From Flavobacteriaceae bacterium (GTDB lineage: Bacteria > Bacteroidota > Bacteroidia > Flavobacteriales > Flavobacteriaceae): a DNA stretch of 21,042 nucleotides. The notes beneath the pieces are model-generated. The model worked only from the letters and a program-made list of their open reading frames with translations. It did no database searches and was not told the DNA's origin. The stretch lies in the NCBI GenBank assembly GCA_947482805.1, contig CANKLK010000021.1:1-21042 (forward strand), given 5' to 3'. Within the stretch, counting starts at the first letter, position 1. Every line of letters starts with the position of its first letter. Made by a program: the position numbers and the translations under genes. Shown here in pieces: positions 1-6,918 of the stretch.

Positions 1-7
1 AATTGTT

Positions 8-36
8 TTGTATAAATAAAAAACGCACTATATTTG
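8..36 (+). promoter_or_regulatory. Promoter of tRNA-Phe
   Basis: TATATTTG at 29-36 matches the Bacteroidota -7 consensus TAnnTTTG exactly. A TTG at 8-10 lies 18 bp upstream, close to the usual -33 spacing. The predicted start of transcription falls just before the tRNA at 51. Confidence 0.6.
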
Positions 37-50
37 CCCCCGCTAAGCGA

Positions 51-123
51 GGTACCTTAGCTCAGTTGGTAGAGCAATGGACTGAAAATCCATGTGTCCC
101 TGGTTCGAACCCTGGAGGTACCA
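51..123 (+). tRNA. tRNA-Phe (anticodon GAA)
   Basis: A full cloverleaf can be folded. The acceptor stem pairs 51-57 with 116-122 and A123 is the discriminator. The D stem pairs 60-63 with 72-75. The anticodon stem pairs 77-81 with 89-93 around the loop CTGAAAA, with anticodon GAA at 84-86. The T arm carries GGTTCGAACCC. CCA is not encoded. The gene is the integration target: its last 12 bases plus the following CAAAAA recur at 20894-20911, so the functional 3' end here is supplied by the inserted element. Confidence 0.97.
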
Positions 124-129
124 CAAAAA
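112..129. repeat. Left attachment site (att repeat, tRNA side)
   Basis: CTGGAGGTACCACAAAAA covers the last 12 bases of tRNA-Phe and the first six bases after it. It is identical to 20894-20911. It lies in the T-arm/acceptor 3' half of the tRNA, a classic target for tyrosine integrases. The exchange point lies somewhere inside the repeat. Confidence 0.9.
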
Positions 130-131
130 AC

Positions 132-171
132 ATCCCTAATCACTTATAAATCAAGTAGTTAGGGATTTTTT
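132..171 (+). terminator. Element-supplied terminator behind tRNA-Phe
   Basis: ATCCCTAA (132-139) pairs with TTAGGGAT (159-166), with an inner ACTT/AAGT stem, followed by a T run. Because it lies inside the element, it replaces the tRNA's original terminator, which integration moved to the right end (20911-20946). Confidence 0.75.
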
Positions 172-180
172 GTTTCTTAG

Positions 181-204
181 GGGGGCTTGAAAGGGGACTC
201 AAAA
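181..204 (+). repeat. Left copy of a tandem 12-bp motif (probable integrase arm sites)
   Basis: Two adjacent 12-bp units, GGGGGCTTGAAA (181-192) and GGGGACTCAAAA (193-204), match the tandem GGGGACTTGAAA units at 20746-20769 in the same orientation. Paired direct repeats inside both ends of a tRNA-integrated element are what arm-type integrase or accessory-protein sites look like. That role is inferred. Confidence 0.6.
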
Positions 205-260
205 AAGTTAATTAATATTAACTTATCTTAATCTTATTTAAAAAATTATATCATAAAAAA

Positions 261-283
261 ACCCACTTAGTAGTGGGTTTTTT
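261..283 (-). terminator. Terminator behind the HTH gene
   Basis: ACCCACT (261-267) pairs with AGTGGGT (272-278) around a 4-base loop, flanked by A runs on the left and T runs on the right, so it can work in both directions. It lies 18 bp past the stop codon of the minus-strand gene 301-585 and would keep its transcript from running into the tRNA. Confidence 0.8.
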
Positions 284-300
284 AGGATTTGATTGATATA

Positions 301-585
301 TTAGTTTAGCCTTGAGTATACTTCATCTCTTAGATAAAGTACACGACCTCCAACTTTTCTTGAAACTAGTACTTTTTTCTTTTCCCAATTGTGTAGGGTT
401 ACTAAAGAGACATTAAGTAATTTAGAAACTTCTTCTCTTGTCATTAAATCAGATTTCGTTTTATTACCTTCAATATTATTAATCATTCCCATCATTTTTT
501 GAAATTCCGACGAAAGAGCTTCTTTCACTAATCTTTCTAAATCTTCTCTTGTAAATTCTAATACACGGTATGTTGATTCTTTCAT
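301..585 (-). CDS. Excisionase-like helix-turn-helix protein
   Basis: A 94-aa protein. Residues about 48-92 (MTREEVSKLLNVSLVTLHNW and the following KVGGRVLYLRDEV) form the MerR-like winged HTH of the HTH_17/excisionase family: a helix-turn-helix, then a wing with basic residues. Residues 1-45 are a charged, probably helical segment that could mediate dimerisation. This family is common beside integrases in Bacteroidota elements, where members serve as recombination directionality factors or as regulators. Here it is the gene closest to the left attachment site, which supports an Xis role, but a plain transcriptional repressor cannot be excluded. It starts at an ATG 23 nt after the 87-nt leader it shares with the upstream methyltransferase gene, and a strong hairpin terminator follows the stop. 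Confidence 0.8.
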   Translation of the reverse strand: MKESTYRVLEFTREDLERLVKEALSSEFQKMMGMINNIEGNKTKSDLMTREEVSKLLNVSLVTLHNWEKKKVLVSRKVGGRVLYLRDEVYSRLN

Positions 586-608
586 AAGTTCAAATTTTAA
601 AAATTAAA

Positions 609-695
609 ATGAACCTTTACGACTGGTTGAAACGGGTTGTTTATTCTTTATGGGTTTGTCCTCCCAATATGGATTTTAAGTCAGTTTATTGACTT
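609..695 (-). promoter_or_regulatory. Repeated 87-nt leader, copy 1 (before the HTH gene)
   Basis: 81 of 87 positions are identical, without gaps, to 2177-2263. It ends 23 nt before the HTH start codon and fills most of the gap behind the methyltransferase stop. Read as minus-strand RNA it begins with a perfect hairpin (AAGTCA/TGACTT around ATAAAC). A GGG…CCC segment follows, and then AACC…GGTT enclosing AGTCGTAAA. No TAnnTTTG box is inside it, so it looks more like a structured 5' UTR or a protein-binding site than a promoter. I do not recognise a known riboswitch. Confidence 0.6.
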
Positions 696-707
696 TAATT
701 AATTATT

Positions 708-2159
708 TCATGCAACTTGCTCTAAATTATACTCAGATAGCCTAACTTCAGAAGCCATTACAAATTGTGGGTTTAATTCATAGCCCACATATTTTCTATT
801 TGTTAGTACTGAAACCTCACCTGTAGATGCTGTACCGTTGAACATGTCCAAAATTGTGTCACCAGGTTTAGAAGTTGACAATACAAAGATTAAAGGCAAG
901 CTTAAAGGGAATGTCGCTGAATGTTCCATTAAAAACCCTTTTTTAATACACTTGTTTCTTAATTCCAATGTATTTGAAGCTGAACTTTTTAATATATTGT
1001 CTCTAAAATCAAGTCCTGAAACTAATTTTGGGAATTTCATTTTAGTACCCATTGAAATGCAATTGCTATCATCAATGAATTCAGTTAACCAAGTATCATT
1101 GAAAAAATAATCCTTGTTTTTTACAAAATGGAATATTGGCTCATAATTTCTAATACTTCTTTTACCTTGTGTATATTGAACGTTAGATTTCAGCCACAAA
1201 TACTGGTCTACATATCTCCAACCCCTTCTTCTCATCTCAATTAAAAACAACTCAGGCACACTTTGATATTGTCCATCAATAACACAATCGTTGATATTAA
1301 CAAACAATGAACCATCACTTTTTAAAACTCGTTTAGTATCTTCAAACAAATCACATAGGTTTTTAATGAAATCCAATACGTCTTTCTCAAGTCCAAGTTG
1401 ATTTTTACCAGTTCCGTAGTTTCTCATTTGAAAATAAGGAGGAGAAGTAATTACTGTTTGAATAGATTCATCTTCTAATTGATATAAATCCCCACAAGAT
1501 GAATTAAATACCTTTACTTTTTCAGTAATATATTCATATTTTGTTGGAACAGCAACCTCATTATTTTTCTTAAGAATTTCTCTGTCCAATTTCTTATCCA
1601 ATTCATTAAGAGTGATTTCCTCTTTATCAATTTTTGATAATTCTTTGTTTAATTTCTCGATGTTATTCCCGTGAAGTTGAATGACTTTCTTTTCAATAGA
1701 TTTAATCTTATTGATTTTGTATTGACCTATTGATTTGTACGCTGTGTCCTTTTCATTCTTAACCACTTTCATTTGTGGTTTTAGGTCAGTTCTTTTACCT
1801 CTACCAACCGAATAGTATTCATCGTAGAAACGAATTTCAGAAGCAATCGCAACCATAGATTTTACTCTAAATTGATTGGTGGATACCGATAACACCGCCT
1901 TCAACTCTTCAGGAGTGTCAATAAAAACTACAGGAACTTCCTTAAGACCTAAATCCAAAGCAATTTGATGACGAAGATTACCCGATATAATCTCGTAGTC
2001 ATAATTTACTAATAGTGGAGTCAATAATCCGAACTCACGGATATTGTTACGAATCTCTTCGTAGTTAACAGGAACTACATACATTGATTGTGTAGTTGTA
2101 TTTTTCTTTAATGATTGTGGAGCCACCACTTTAACCCCTAGCGATTGTGAATTGTTCAT
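708..2159 (-). CDS. ParB-like domain / DNA methyltransferase fusion
   Basis: A 483-aa two-part protein. Residues about 25-80 form a ParB/Srx-type N-terminal domain with the signature GNLRHQIA (60-67). Residues about 90-200 are a charged linker. Residues about 205-475 are an amino-methyltransferase of the permuted (beta-type) order: the catalytic motif IV TSPPY (238-242) comes before the SAM-binding motif I around LDMFNGTASTG (437-447), and KYVGYELNPQFV follows. TSPPY is typical of N4-cytosine enzymes but occurs in N6-adenine enzymes too, so the modified base is not certain. Such fusions are known from phages and mobile elements, usually without a restriction partner. No restriction gene adjoins it, so an orphan regulatory or anti-restriction role is likely. 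It has the same 87-nt leader as the HTH gene downstream. Confidence 0.85.
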   Translation of the reverse strand: MNNSQSLGVKVVAPQSLKKNTTTQSMYVVPVNYEEIRNNIREFGLLTPLLVNYDYEIISGNLRHQIALDLGLKEVPVVFIDTPEELKAVLSVSTNQFRVKSMVAIASEIRFYDEYYSVGRGKRTDLKPQMKVVKNEKDTAYKSIGQYKINKIKSIEKKVIQLHGNNIEKLNKELSKIDKEEITLNELDKKLDREILKKNNEVAVPTKYEYITEKVKVFNSSCGDLYQLEDESIQTVITSPPYFQMRNYGTGKNQLGLEKDVLDFIKNLCDLFEDTKRVLKSDGSLFVNINDCVIDGQYQSVPELFLIEMRRRGWRYVDQYLWLKSNVQYTQGKRSIRNYEPIFHFVKNKDYFFNDTWLTEFIDDSNCISMGTKMKFPKLVSGLDFRDNILKSSASNTLELRNKCIKKGFLMEHSATFPLSLPLIFVLSTSKPGDTILDMFNGTASTGEVSVLTNRKYVGYELNPQFVMASEVRLSEYNLEQVA

Positions 2160-2176
2160 AATAAATAGTTTTTAAG

Positions 2177-2263
2177 ATGAACCTTTACGACTGGTAAAAA
2201 CGGGTTTTTTATTGTTTATGGGTTTGTCCTCCCAATAGGGTTTTTAAGTCAGTTTATTGACTT
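2177..2263 (-). promoter_or_regulatory. Repeated 87-nt leader, copy 2 (before the methyltransferase gene)
   Basis: Same length as the copy at 609-695 with six substitutions. It ends 17 nt before the methyltransferase start codon. The first hairpin (AAGTCA/TGACTT), the sequence TTGGGAGGACAAACCCATAA and the end CCAGTCGTAAAGGTTCAT are unchanged between copies. Five of the six changes fall in or next to the segments between these blocks, and one lies in the possible CC…GG pairing, so the conserved blocks are probably the functional parts. Confidence 0.6.
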
Positions 2264-2369
2264 ATCCAATAAAAACAAATTCTTTAAGATTAAGAATTTA
2301 AGAACATTTAATTCAGACAACTGTCTCATTAAATCGTTTCAACAGTACAAACCTAGTGACAATTTTTTA

Positions 2370-2392
2370 TTATTGCAAATATTTTGCAATAA
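2370..2392. repeat. Perfect inverted repeat
   Basis: TATTGCAAA (2371-2379) and TTTGCAATA (2383-2391) form a nine-bp dyad with a 3-base centre, extendable by the outer T/A pair. It lies about 210 bp upstream of the methyltransferase start and behind the 2446-2886 gene. It lacks a T run on either strand, so an operator is as likely as a terminator. Its role is unknown. Confidence 0.4.
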
Positions 2393-2445
2393 AATTTAAT
2401 AAAAAAATTAATATTTTTTTTAATTATTTGATTATCAGTAAATTA

Positions 2446-2886
2446 TTATTTTATTAGAAAAACCTCTCCTTTATCATTTTTGAGTTCGACGGGAGCCACT
2501 TCGTTAATGTAGGCTTGTATTTTTCTTGTAGCACTACTTAGTAACTCAGGGTCATTAATTCCCTTTGGATATTTTTTTAATGAACCTAAATGAACACTAA
2601 TATATGGCGGGGACTTTATTCTTCCTTTAAATAGATAAGGCCATTTTACCTTTGCCAAGATGTAACCTATATCTCCATCCTTTTGATTCACTACTGAAAG
2701 TGTATACTTAGGATTTAATCTATATTCAATCTCTTCAATCTTATTAGTAAGATAAAGATAATCCTCGACAGCCTTGCGATTTGCCTCAGATTCAAGAAAA
2801 CTTTTTAATTCCTCTTTCATCATATTACCAATTGTCTCGGTGGCAGAATCAGAAAAAATCCCCAAATACTTACTATAATCCCTCAT
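2446..2886 (-). CDS. Hypothetical protein
   Basis: A 146-aa soluble protein starting at an ATG (2884-2886). I do not recognise the family. The N-terminal half (about 20-58) is rich in E/K and predicted helical. The middle (about 60-105) has beta-like stretches (YTLSVVNQKDGDIGYILAKV, YISVHLGSL). The C-terminus is a helix plus a short strand. No membrane segment, signal peptide or cysteine motif is seen. It reads in the same direction as the methyltransferase and HTH genes but is separated from them by about 290 bp containing the leader and an inverted repeat, so it may be a separate unit. A plus-strand reading frame overlapping its 5' end is taken as a shadow. Confidence 0.65.
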   Translation of the reverse strand: MRDYSKYLGIFSDSATETIGNMMKEELKSFLESEANRKAVEDYLYLTNKIEEIEYRLNPKYTLSVVNQKDGDIGYILAKVKWPYLFKGRIKSPPYISVHLGSLKKYPKGINDPELLSSATRKIQAYINEVAPVELKNDKGEVFLIK

Positions 2887-2940
2887 ATTGTTTTATTACA
2901 TATTTCATGCAATATAATAAATTTATTTGTCGGTTTGTAA

Positions 2941-3143
2941 AAACTGGAGTATTTATAGTAAAGAAACCTATTCACAAATATTATGAGGTTATTATTAGAC
3001 AATTAAACCCAAAACACGAACCTTAACAATACTCCTACCTCCTTTTGTTGCCAAGGAACGTCACTAGTAAATTACCAATATACCCCCCTAAACCATCCAA
3101 ATCACCCAAAAGGGATTATCCCACTCATCAAACGAACGACCAA
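2941..3143 (+). other. Intergenic region with a C-rich segment and a repeated upstream motif
   Basis: TATTTATAGT and then ACAAATATTATGA (2949-2986) recur just before the gene at 3678 (3655-3682). Here the ATG opens only a 7-codon frame (MRLLLDN, 2983-3006). Next comes a C-rich stretch (about 3027-3120) unlike the AT-rich surroundings. It shares the order ATGAGGTTA, TTAACAATAC, a CC-rich block and GTTRCC with 10916-10990. It may be a promoter/leader with a leader peptide, or the remnant of a decayed gene start. Confidence 0.35.
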
Positions 3144-3629
3144 ATGAAAAAAAAACAGACCGACAGAATTAAAGTGTTAGTAGAAAAATTACAAAAATCA
3201 GAATATCAGAGACCTTTTACGATAATAATTTTAGATTATAAATCAGATGAATTTTTCGATAAAAACTTCTCTATTTCTAAATGGTTTCAAAAATTAAGTA
3301 ACTCAAAGAGTACTACCAGCAGGTTAACGAACAGAGAATGGTTCAAGAATATTGATAGCGGTTTTTACAAATACTCCATCACTCAAGAAACAACACAAAT
3401 AATATTAGCATTCAGTAGTGACAAACCGATATTGGAGTTAGACCTAAAAGTCAGGATACAAAAAATAAAACCCACACCTGTTAACATGGTTGTTGGAATT
3501 GAGGATTGGGAATTATTCAATCAATACTTTACAACATTATTTGACATTAGAACAGGCACGGAAACATTTGGTAAGTTGAAAACAATGGACTACTATGAAT
3601 TAGAAAAAATCCAAGATGTTATTCAATAA
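3144..3629 (+). CDS. Hypothetical protein (distant paralogue of the 4292-4789 product)
   Basis: The frame is open from 3045, but the first 33 residues would be encoded by the C-rich intergenic stretch and are Pro/Lys-rich. I therefore choose the ATG at 3144 (MKKKQTDRIKVLVEKL), giving 161 aa. The family is not recognised. The segment LTNREWFKNIDSGFYKY aligns by eye with KTNHKWFKELNPEGFFFF in the protein at 4292-4789. Further along, LDLKVRIQKIKPTPVNMVV and WELFNQYF correspond to IDEFRFRVEKLVPILQLNY and FEFNKMF at similar spacing. The two are therefore probably paralogues. No signal peptide or membrane segment is seen. It is the first gene of a three-gene plus-strand group. Confidence 0.6.
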   Translation: MKKKQTDRIKVLVEKLQKSEYQRPFTIIILDYKSDEFFDKNFSISKWFQKLSNSKSTTSRLTNREWFKNIDSGFYKYSITQETTQIILAFSSDKPILELDLKVRIQKIKPTPVNMVVGIEDWELFNQYFTTLFDIRTGTETFGKLKTMDYYELEKIQDVIQ

Positions 3630-3677
3630 TTATTCGATTTTTTAATAAACAGGGATATTTATAGTTATACAAATATT

Positions 3678-4298
3678 ATGAAGAAATTACCATCACTTTT
3701 TGGATTTGAAGTTATTAAGAATGAGGAGGACGGCACGGTAGAAATCGATGTCAATTGCACATTCCCAGAAATTAGTATTGAATGTAGAAAATTATACCAA
3801 GCAATAGAAATAGTACTAATCAAGGAAGAACAATTAAAGTACCCGTTGAAAATAGAAGAATGGACTTCTATTATTGAACCCACAAACGAAAACATAAAAA
3901 AGTATTACTCTTTAGATGGGTTCAAATTATTCATAGAGGAAAACAAGGATAAATTCATTGACACCGTCACTTTTTACAAACCTGAAATAGTGTATGTTAA
4001 TGATGAAGACGACTTGCCTACTATTATTTTTCATTTTTACAATGTAAGTCACAAAGGCGAATTAAACATTAATAATCCTTTTGATTTTTCTGATAATTGT
4101 TTCATCAGTTACAAGGACACAAGTCTATTTACCGCCATTAGGATTGAGAAATTAATCAACAGTGGAATCAATGAAATATTGATTCAATATATCCCAATTT
4201 TCCCTGTTGAAATAATAAAATTTAATGAACATGGGGATATTAAAGACTTTAGACATCAAGAATTAAATAAACCAATTTATAACAAAACCATATGGTAA
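3678..4298 (+). CDS. Hypothetical protein
   Basis: A 206-aa soluble acidic protein of unknown family. It has alternating short strands and helices with many aromatic residues (for example IIFHFYNVSHKGELNI around 115-130) and no obvious catalytic motif. It starts at ATG 3678, right after the TATTTATAGT / ACAAATATT motif also seen near 2950-2982, so this motif may be its promoter region. It lies 48 bp behind the previous gene, and its last seven bases overlap the start of the next one (ATGGTAA), which suggests translational coupling. It sits between two genes whose products resemble each other, so the three probably act together. Confidence 0.65.
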   Translation: MKKLPSLFGFEVIKNEEDGTVEIDVNCTFPEISIECRKLYQAIEIVLIKEEQLKYPLKIEEWTSIIEPTNENIKKYYSLDGFKLFIEENKDKFIDTVTFYKPEIVYVNDEDDLPTIIFHFYNVSHKGELNINNPFDFSDNCFISYKDTSLFTAIRIEKLINSGINEILIQYIPIFPVEIIKFNEHGDIKDFRHQELNKPIYNKTIW

Positions 4299-4789
4299 CC
4301 CCAACAAGACAGATAATCAAAAAGATTCTTTCTGAGATTAAAGAAGAAGAGAAAAATAAATTTTCTTATAGTATAGAACTGAATTTTGACTCGATTAAAT
4401 TCAACAAACAAAATCGAACCGCAGACATATTTTGGAGAATATTAACCACTTCATTTACTGGATATAGTGAATACACTAAAACAAATCATAAATGGTTTAA
4501 AGAACTTAATCCCGAAGGATTCTTCTTTTTTACTGAATCATATAACTTAGTTCAATTTCGAATTTTTATTGAGACAAAGAAAAAAATTGACATCGATGAA
4601 TTTCGATTTAGAGTAGAAAAACTTGTGCCAATTTTACAACTAAATTATTCTGTAAATAATGAGTTTGAATTTAATAAAATGTTTGCAAATGACATTTTTT
4701 CAATCCAAAAATCGGAAATTCAATATATTGGGGAGATTGAAAATCCTGATGTTACCGCCGAAGATGATGAATTAGATTTGCCATTTTAA
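4292..4789 (+). CDS. Hypothetical protein (distant paralogue of the 3144-3629 product)
   Basis: A 165-aa protein of unknown family. Its start codon overlaps the stop of the previous gene. The core TNHKWFKELNPEGFFFF followed by an IDEFRFRVEKLVPIL segment matches the order and spacing of similar segments in the 3144-3629 product. The C-terminal tail (about 148-165) is very acidic (EDDELDLPF). The stop lies only 6 bp from the stop of the convergent gene at 4796 and no hairpin terminator separates them. Confidence 0.65.
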   Translation: MVTPTRQIIKKILSEIKEEEKNKFSYSIELNFDSIKFNKQNRTADIFWRILTTSFTGYSEYTKTNHKWFKELNPEGFFFFTESYNLVQFRIFIETKKKIDIDEFRFRVEKLVPILQLNYSVNNEFEFNKMFANDIFSIQKSEIQYIGEIENPDVTAEDDELDLPF

Positions 4790-4795
4790 TAACAT

Positions 4796-5050
4796 TTATT
4801 TCAGTTCTAATATTTTTTCTTCATTATTAAACCTGTAATCAAATTCGTTTAGAACACTCTCGAAAATTATATTGAATTTGTCAACAATTGGTGATTTAAT
4901 CATACAAGTTCTTTTTATTGGGGGTAAATTATTAGGCCAATTTAATGATTGTTTGTAGAGAATAAAGTTATTCAATAACCATTCACTTTTAATTAAATTT
5001 AAATTATTAATTTCTACCAAGGCTTTAATAAAATTATCTTCATTATACAT
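4796..5050 (-). CDS. Small hypothetical protein
   Basis: An 84-aa protein beginning at ATG 5048-5050 (MYNEDNFIKALVEI). It is helical in the first half, with a WPNNLPPIKRT turn near the middle and an acidic end. I recognise no family and see no signal or membrane segment. It is the last gene of a minus-strand run of unknown genes (5084, 5412 and 6099 upstream), 33 bp behind the previous stop. Confidence 0.55.
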   Translation of the reverse strand: MYNEDNFIKALVEINNLNLIKSEWLLNNFILYKQSLNWPNNLPPIKRTCMIKSPIVDKFNIIFESVLNEFDYRFNNEEKILELK

Positions 5051-5083
5051 AAGTTCTATTAAATAAATTAATGTTTATTAATA

Positions 5084-5401
5084 CTAAAATGGCAAAATAT
5101 CAATATGTAAACTATCATTTTGTTCTATAATAACAATATTTAAAAGGGGATGTGCATGGATTGAATCATGAAAATTATAATAACTTTTGTTTTCGTCTTT
5201 TGACTTAATTATCAAATGAATTTCTCCTTGAGAAATTTTTCTTGAATTCGAAATCATTAATTTAAAAAATTCATAAAAAGATTCTTTATCTGGCCAATCA
5301 GTGGTAACTTTATTAGACAAAAGAAATGGTTTGAAATAACTTGGTTGAGAATTGACACAAGCTTTTGTTAGTCCTTCCAATATTTTTTGAATCGAATCCA
5401 A
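5084..5401 (-). CDS. Small hypothetical protein, TTG start
   Basis: A 105-aa frame. A stop codon (TAG) lies two codons before the TTG at 5399-5401, and the first internal Met is at residue 49, so TTG is the only start that gives most of the protein. It begins 10 bp after the stop of the upstream gene, which fits start by translational coupling. The C-terminal part (GEIHLIIKSKDENKSYYNFH, then NIVIIEQNDSLHIDILPF) is beta-rich. The family is unknown. The rare start leaves open that this is a 5'-damaged remnant. Confidence 0.5.
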   Translation of the reverse strand: MDSIQKILEGLTKACVNSQPSYFKPFLLSNKVTTDWPDKESFYEFFKLMISNSRKISQGEIHLIIKSKDENKSYYNFHDSIHAHPLLNIVIIEQNDSLHIDILPF

Positions 5402-5411
5402 TGACTAATGT

Positions 5412-6059
5412 TTAAATTGTTAATGAATATTTATTTGCTAAAAATTCGTAGCAGCGATTAATGTTTACACCTCCCTCTTTAGCAAAATCATTCTTAGTTA
5501 TAGCTCCAAATTTTCCATCATCAATCATCGATGAAATTTCAATGAATTCTTGTCCATTAAAACTTGAATCGTTACTTTGAAAACTATGAAATTTATTTAA
5601 ATTAAATAAATCATGATATCGCATTTTAAGCAGAATATCCTCCGCTTCCCATTTTAAAGCATGCATTGAATTATTTCTACTGAGAGGCTTGTATTGAAGA
5701 TTATTAGATTCTTTTATAGTATCTATAAAAAAATCTTCACAATTATACATAATAAAAAGCCTGTCATATAAATAATCAGGATGTATATTTTTATTCATCG
5801 CTTTTGTAGAAGCAAAAAATGCAATCTCAGACATGAACGTAATCTCATCAGTTCGTTGAAAATGATTTAAATGTAAGGTAAGAAAGTTTCCAAATGCACC
5901 AATATCATTAGTTTCATTTAAAATTAAATTTTTTATCATTAAATCACTAATGAGATTTCTAATTTCAACAAGTGCTTCATTTTGTCGCATTGATAGATTT
6001 AGAAGTTTTATATTTTCAACCCTTTCATCTATTTCATTTTTTCTTTTAAAAAAATTCAT
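5412..6059 (-). CDS. Hypothetical protein
   Basis: A 215-aa protein starting at ATG 6057-6059 with a basic N-terminus (MNFFKRKNEIDERVENIKLL). It appears mostly alpha-helical, with long amphipathic stretches (about 10-50 and 60-110) and an acidic segment around 140-180. No catalytic motif, signal peptide or clear membrane helix is seen. The family is not recognised. The gene opens a closely spaced pair with the 105-aa gene behind it, while a 39-bp gap separates it from the zinc-ribbon-like gene upstream. Base use is very AT-rich, as in its neighbours. Confidence 0.6.
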   Translation of the reverse strand: MNFFKRKNEIDERVENIKLLNLSMRQNEALVEIRNLISDLMIKNLILNETNDIGAFGNFLTLHLNHFQRTDEITFMSEIAFFASTKAMNKNIHPDYLYDRLFIMYNCEDFFIDTIKESNNLQYKPLSRNNSMHALKWEAEDILLKMRYHDLFNLNKFHSFQSNDSSFNGQEFIEISSMIDDGKFGAITKNDFAKEGGVNINRCYEFLANKYSLTI

Positions 6060-6098
6060 ATTTATTTTTTTATAATAAAATTAATAAGTCAAAAAAAA

Positions 6099-6668
6099 CT
6101 AGGAAAATTTAATTGTCATAAAAAATTTACCAACTAAATTTAATAATTCTCCTTTTTCAAAACCACACATCTTTAAACTTTGAATTTCTATTTCCTCACT
6201 ATCTCCAGTTAATACTATAAAAAATTGTCCATCAACATAGCTTTTTACAAATCTTTTTTGTGGAATTTCTCCTATTGCTTCGACAACTTTCATCCAACAG
6301 TTTAATACAAAATCGCCTTCATTATCGCTTTTCCCTCCAACTTCTCTTTTAATTTCGCCATTTGAGATTGTGAAATTTAAAATCAATAAATTTTCAATAC
6401 GACTTGATTGCTTTTGCTTTTCTACAATATCATTAAAATCATAAAGTGAAGTATCCGCAATTTCAATATTTTCTCCATATACATTTTTCGAATTGCAGAA
6501 ATGACAATGTGCGTCTAATTCCTCAAGCCAATTATCTAAAAGAGATGAAAATTTGTATTCTGTCATTTTTAAATAATCATCAACCGAACGATTTAAATAA
6601 ATTATACCTTTAGCTCGATTAATTTTTGTGCAATCACAACAACATGTATTATAACTTACGTTTGGCAT
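6099..6668 (-). CDS. Hypothetical protein with a possible zinc-binding N-terminus
   Basis: The frame is open back to a TTG at 6713, but that TTG is part of the promoter-like box TATATTTG. I use the ATG at 6666-6668 (MPNVSYNT), giving 189 aa. Cysteines at 10 and 13 (CCCDC) and at 55 and 58 (HCHFC) form two CxxC pairs about 40 residues apart, as in a zinc ribbon. The remainder is a mixed alpha/beta region with an acidic loop (GGKSDNEGDF). Metal binding is inferred and the function is unknown. It heads the minus-strand group 6099-4796. Confidence 0.6.
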   Translation of the reverse strand: MPNVSYNTCCCDCTKINRAKGIIYLNRSVDDYLKMTEYKFSSLLDNWLEELDAHCHFCNSKNVYGENIEIADTSLYDFNDIVEKQKQSSRIENLLILNFTISNGEIKREVGGKSDNEGDFVLNCWMKVVEAIGEIPQKRFVKSYVDGQFFIVLTGDSEEIEIQSLKMCGFEKGELLNLVGKFFMTIKFS

Positions 6669-6710
6669 TAGTTTTAATTTAATTAATAAGTATTTTCTTT
6701 CGATAATTTT

Positions 6711-6718
6711 CAAATATA
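6711..6718 (-). promoter_or_regulatory. Promoter -7 box for the 6099-6668 gene
   Basis: On the minus strand this reads TATATTTG, an exact TAnnTTTG match. Transcription would start about 36 nt before the ATG at 6668. No clear TTG -33 element is visible at the expected distance, so the call rests on the -7 box and its position. Confidence 0.45.
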
Positions 6719-6918
6719 AAAAATTATAAATTGACTTAATATATCTTCTCTTAAAATTTCCAATTTTAACCCAAAAAAATAATCTCTTTTAGATTTATTT
6801 ACATTAAAATAATTTAGATTTTTATGTGATACGTTAACCGTTTCTTATTTTAGTTTCATAGGTAAATGGTCAATTCTTGAGCAAACTAAATCTACCTAAT
6901 TAAAAATAAAAACAAAAA

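Noticed and set aside
838..1110. Plus-strand open frame opposite the methyltransferase gene
   Set aside because: It lies wholly inside the well-supported ParB-methyltransferase gene on the other strand and has no domain content.
2781..3026. 81-codon plus-strand frame
   Set aside because: It overlaps the start of the minus-strand gene 2446-2886 and its product has low-complexity, non-protein-like composition. The repeated upstream motif inside it is better seen as regulatory.
3045..3143. N-terminal extension of the gene at 3144
   Set aside because: It is encoded by C-rich intergenic DNA and gives a Pro/Lys-rich stretch. The ATG at 3144 starts the part that resembles the paralogue.
2949..3664. 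TATTTATA motifs as phage T4-type late promoters (TATAAATA on the other strand)
   Set aside because: There are no phage genes here, the motif faces the wrong way for the downstream genes, and it is expected by chance in AT-rich DNA.
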